A stretch of 64,000 bases of DNA, taken from contig NZ_FOVK01000001.1 of the NCBI RefSeq assembly GCF_900115135.1, positions 310,001 through 374,000 on the forward strand, read 5' to 3'. The DNA is from Proteiniclasticum ruminis. Its GTDB lineage: Bacteria; Bacillota; Clostridia; Clostridiales; Clostridiaceae. Positions 61,839-64,000 of the stretch are shown piece after piece (the stretch's first letter is position 1; each line of letters begins with the position of its first letter). The notes under the pieces were generated by a model. The model ran no database searches. It worked only from the letters and a program-made list of their open reading frames with translations, and had not been told where the DNA came from. Both the position numbers and the translations under genes were made by a program.

Positions 61839-62820
61839 CAACGCAGCTTCAAACTACGAAATTTACCCTGAACGAGTTCTGGATTTCCTCAATTACTCCA
61901 GCACCATCCGCGGCAAATCCGACAGCACCATTGAAGCCTATCGATACGACCTCGGCTTATTCTTTCGCTTTCTAAAAAAACATAGAAAACTTGTAAGCCC
62001 GGATATACCATTCGACGAGATCCTAATCCACGATGTCAATGATGATTTTTTGAAAAAAGTGTCCCTGTCAGAGATTTACGCCTTCTTATCATATATGGAT
62101 AAACAGCGCCATAACAGCGCATATGCAAGAGCAAGAAAAACGGCCTGTATCAAAACTTTTTTTAAATACTTATCTGTTAAGGCCCGTATCATCGATAAAG
62201 ATCCAACTTTAGAACTGGAAAGACCGAAAATCAAGAAAAGAAATCCAGTCTATCTTACTCTGGATGAAAGCAGAACATTACTTAGATCTATGGATAAAGA
62301 GAATATTAATTATAAAAGAGACTATTGTATCCTCACATTGTTTTTAAACTGTGGAATGCGACTGTCCGAACTGGTCAGCATCAGATTAAGCAAGATAAAA
62401 GATGATACACTCACCGTCATCGGTAAAGGAAACAAAGAACGTGTGGTTTATCTTAATCAAGCCAGCGTAAGCAGCATTCAGCAATATCTTTCAATTCGAT
62501 CCAACATCGAAACAAAAGATGAATATAAAGATTATCTATTTCTGTCCACCCACAAAAGACCCATAAACAAGCGCACAGTAGAAGTATTGGTAAAAAAACA
62601 TGTGCATACGGCAGGATTATTTGATGAAAAATATTCACCCCATAAACTTCGACATACCGCTGCAACACTAATGTACAAGCATGGTAAGGTCGATATCCGA
62701 AGCCTTCAGATGATTTTAGGACACGAAAACGTATCTACAACACAGATCTATACACACGTTGATAATGAGGCTTTGCGTGAAGCTGTAAAATTGAATCCTC
62801 TTGCTGAAGAAATTGATTAA
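61831..62820 (+). CDS. Tyrosine recombinase, Xer-like
   Basis: 329 residues. N-terminal SAM-like core-binding domain (about 15-120; STIEAYRYDLGLFFRFL), then the catalytic domain with R177 (CGMRLSEL), K199/K202 (GKGNKER), H271-x2-R274 (HKLRHTAA), H298 (LGHENVSTT) and nucleophile Y307 (QIYTHV). All catalytic residues are present. Not the usual XerC/D or XerS neighbourhood; it looks like an orphan recombinase. ATG 61831 with weak AAGGATGG. Phase variation, dimer resolution or integration are possible. Confidence 0.9.
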   Translation: MDNNAASNYEIYPERVLDFLNYSSTIRGKSDSTIEAYRYDLGLFFRFLKKHRKLVSPDIPFDEILIHDVNDDFLKKVSLSEIYAFLSYMDKQRHNSAYARARKTACIKTFFKYLSVKARIIDKDPTLELERPKIKKRNPVYLTLDESRTLLRSMDKENINYKRDYCILTLFLNCGMRLSELVSIRLSKIKDDTLTVIGKGNKERVVYLNQASVSSIQQYLSIRSNIETKDEYKDYLFLSTHKRPINKRTVEVLVKKHVHTAGLFDEKYSPHKLRHTAATLMYKHGKVDIRSLQMILGHENVSTTQIYTHVDNEALREAVKLNPLAEEID

Positions 62821-62840
62821 AAGTAAGAAAAACTACAGAA

Positions 62841-62901
62841 AACACAATATGTATGGGTTAAATCTAGAAACTTAACCATACATATTGTGTTGTTTTATTT
62901 A
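62841..62901 (+). terminator. Long hairpin terminator after recombinase
   Basis: About 20-bp stem AACACAATATGTATGG...CCATACATATTGTGTT with TTAA/TTAA inner pairs and one bulged G, T-rich tail. The stem is longer than usual for a terminator. Confidence 0.75.
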
Positions 62902-63315
62902 TTTTTTCTCTTATTTGAGTTTACATAATTATTTTAATGTAAAAATTGTGGATATTTCATCTTAATTCCACCCCCTTCTCCTCTCCTTTTCCTTCCTTCT
63001 TCACCAAGGAAATACGTGTTAGTATTATTTTTTTCACAACCCCCTCAATGGCCATGAATCTTTATTCTCACACTATAAAAACACCTTCGATTTTGTATAT
63101 TAATTTGTATTTATATAAATATTTATTTATTCCAAATTTTCTATTAATCGAAAATAATAAATTTATGCGTCCTCTTCATAAATACACTATTATAATTTTC
63201 AGACTATTTTGCATCAAGAAAAACATGAAGGCATTGACAGATTTTAACAACCCTTGGTAACCTCGATTTTTTCCCCATTGGGACCAAGGATTTCCCCCAC
63301 TGCGGTAATAAAATC
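62902..63315. other. AT-rich gene-free region with homopyrimidine tract
   Basis: No supported gene. It contains a 32-nt uninterrupted pyrimidine tract on the plus strand (62971-63002), then very AT-rich sequence, and an inverted repeat CCTTGGT (63252-63258)/ACCAAGG (63283-63289). Confidence 0.5.
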
Positions 63316-63367
63316 AGGAAGACCCAGCCGGTTCAGTTAAAACTGTACCAGCTGGGTCTTCCTTTTT
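63316..63367 (-). terminator. Terminator of NuoL-like gene
   Basis: AGGAAGACCCAGC/GCTGGGTCTTCCT with an inner GGTTCAGTT/AACTGTACC arm (one mismatch). Lies just after the stop at 63371 on the minus strand, with T-rich sequence on both sides. Confidence 0.8.
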
Positions 63368-63370
63368 ACA

Positions 63371-64000
63371 CTATAGAAAACTAATTAGAAGGATAATCAG
63401 TAATAGGAGCATCACTCCATATATAAATACATCTGACGTAGTAATGATCTGTTCCAACTTTTTGAAAACAGAACGTATTTGTTCTCCAGATTTTTTATAA
63501 AGAGGTTGATAAAAATCACTCTCAGGATCCAACTGTTTCGGGAGATGAAAATGAAAGAGATTGAATTTTACACCTGCAACATAAATAATAAACCCGGAGG
63601 TATAGACAAGGATCATTGAGTTTAAATCCTTAGTATTGAAGAAATTCATAGACGTCAAATACTTATCGATAAAATATGGATCAAATTCCATCGCTCTAGC
63701 GCTAGGGATGATCGCATAATTCATTAAAAAATTCGGGAATACGCCAATAAAAACAACAAGAAGCGCTAAAACCAACATCCCTATGGTACCAATATTGTAT
63801 TTTTCCTTCACATACTTATATTTTTCAGGCATTGGCCCAAGGAAAACATGAGAGTACAGTTTTATAAAAGAAGCAGTAGTACAAGCACTTACAAAGGTGA
63901 ATAGATATTCCGCCCAACGAAACGCCGGATGCCCATACTCATATGCTTCGATAATAGCATGGTGTAGAATAGATTTGCTTGCAAAACCATTGAACAGCGG
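63371..64000 (-). CDS. NuoL/MrpA-type proton-translocating membrane subunit (partial)
   Basis: The gene enters from the window end; 209 residues of the C-terminal part are visible and no start is in view. The frame begins PLFNGFASKSILHHAIIEA, the conserved loop of the NuoL/NuoM/Mrp antiporter-like family, followed by hydrophobic helices, a hydrophilic stretch (DPESDFYQPLYKKSGEQIRS) and a last helix. It could belong to a membrane-bound hydrogenase, an Mrp antiporter or complex I type enzyme; its other subunits lie outside the window. Confidence 0.8.
   Translation of the reverse strand, partial: PLFNGFASKSILHHAIIEAYEYGHPAFRWAEYLFTFVSACTTASFIKLYSHVFLGPMPEKYKYVKEKYNIGTIGMLVLALLVVFIGVFPNFLMNYAIIPSARAMEFDPYFIDKYLTSMNFFNTKDLNSMILVYTSGFIIYVAGVKFNLFHFHLPKQLDPESDFYQPLYKKSGEQIRSVFKKLEQIITTSDVFIYGVMLLLLIILLISFL

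Noticed and set aside
62938-62963. Eight-codon minus-strand ORF (MKYPQFLH) behind the purine-rich tract
   Set aside because: Very short, no promoter seen; the GGAG-like motifs come from the purine tract itself.
62946-63260. 104-codon frame starting GTG in the AT-rich region
   Set aside because: Composition is low-complexity (F, S, I, Y), no ribosome site, crosses the pyrimidine tract; likely chance.
1-64000. tRNA or rRNA genes, CRISPR arrays, insertion sequences
   Set aside because: No cloverleaf, rRNA stretch, repeat-spacer pattern or transposase frame was noticed by reading; a tRNAscan or similar run would be decisive.

Overview
The window looks like a chromosomal segment of a low-to-mid GC, strictly anaerobic Firmicute of class Clostridia that ferments amino acids. 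Support comes from a three-subunit [FeFe] hydrogenase of the electron-bifurcating type (hydCBA), an indolepyruvate:ferredoxin oxidoreductase pair beside a phosphate-butyryltransferase-like enzyme, threonyl and phenylalanyl T-box leaders, strong AGGAGG ribosome sites with frequent GTG/TTG starts, and Firmicute gene order (thrS, infC-rpmI-rplT, trmH-type methylase-pheS-pheT-zapA-mutS2; recA-rny). I cannot name the genus with confidence. I saw no rRNA or tRNA gene, CRISPR array or insertion sequence.

Layout. 0-3.8 kb: a DUF4364 regulator-like gene diverges from a tandem-OB single-strand DNA-binding protein across a palindrome, followed by a small membrane protein, a methyltransferase, Hsp33 and HU. 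3.8-8.6 kb (minus strand): hydA, hydB, hydC with a Rex-like operator, then a DUF1904-like protein. 8.6-13.2 kb: T-box-thrS, a zinc-site protein, plsY, ndk and a deoxyinosine-type DNA glycosylase with no canonical start codon. 13.2-16.4 kb: two small secreted proteins divergent from a two-component system whose sensor has a Met/Gly-rich external loop. 16.5-25.5 kb: L20-type leader with infC-rpmI-rplT, the potassium uptake pair ktrB-ktrA, T-box-pheST and zapA.

25.5-35.2 kb: a tightly packed run of U32 peptidase, mutS2, DUF523 and an FMN dehydrogenase, then ptb-iorA-iorB for 2-oxoacid oxidation. 35.2-39 kb: type I IPP isomerase, acyl-ACP thioesterase, YdcF-like protein and arginine/lysine/ornithine decarboxylase. 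39-53.8 kb: phosphoglucomutase, TPR protein, SOS-controlled recA, RNase Y, an MFS exporter, PHP phosphoesterase, aminotransferase, a EIIA-Glc homologue lacking one of its two active-site histidines next to HPr, an MBL-fold hydrolase, purB, a lipoprotein and an esterase-like hydrolase.

53.8-61.2 kb is an envelope region: NfeD, a solitary copy of NfeD's OB domain, the flotillin FloA and a disordered membrane-anchored protein form one operon, followed by a chagasin-like lipoprotein and a three-gene lipoprotein operon (PstS-like, DUF3298-like, unknown). 61.2-63.3 kb is an AT-rich, gene-poor stretch around one tyrosine recombinase that has CGCG palindromes in its promoter and an overlapping 19-codon leader ORF. 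The window ends inside a NuoL/Mrp-type membrane subunit on the minus strand.

Most of the window is ordinary core genome. The parts most likely to hold undescribed biology are the recombinase locus, the Met-rich two-component locus, the lipoprotein cluster and the modified EIIA beside HPr.
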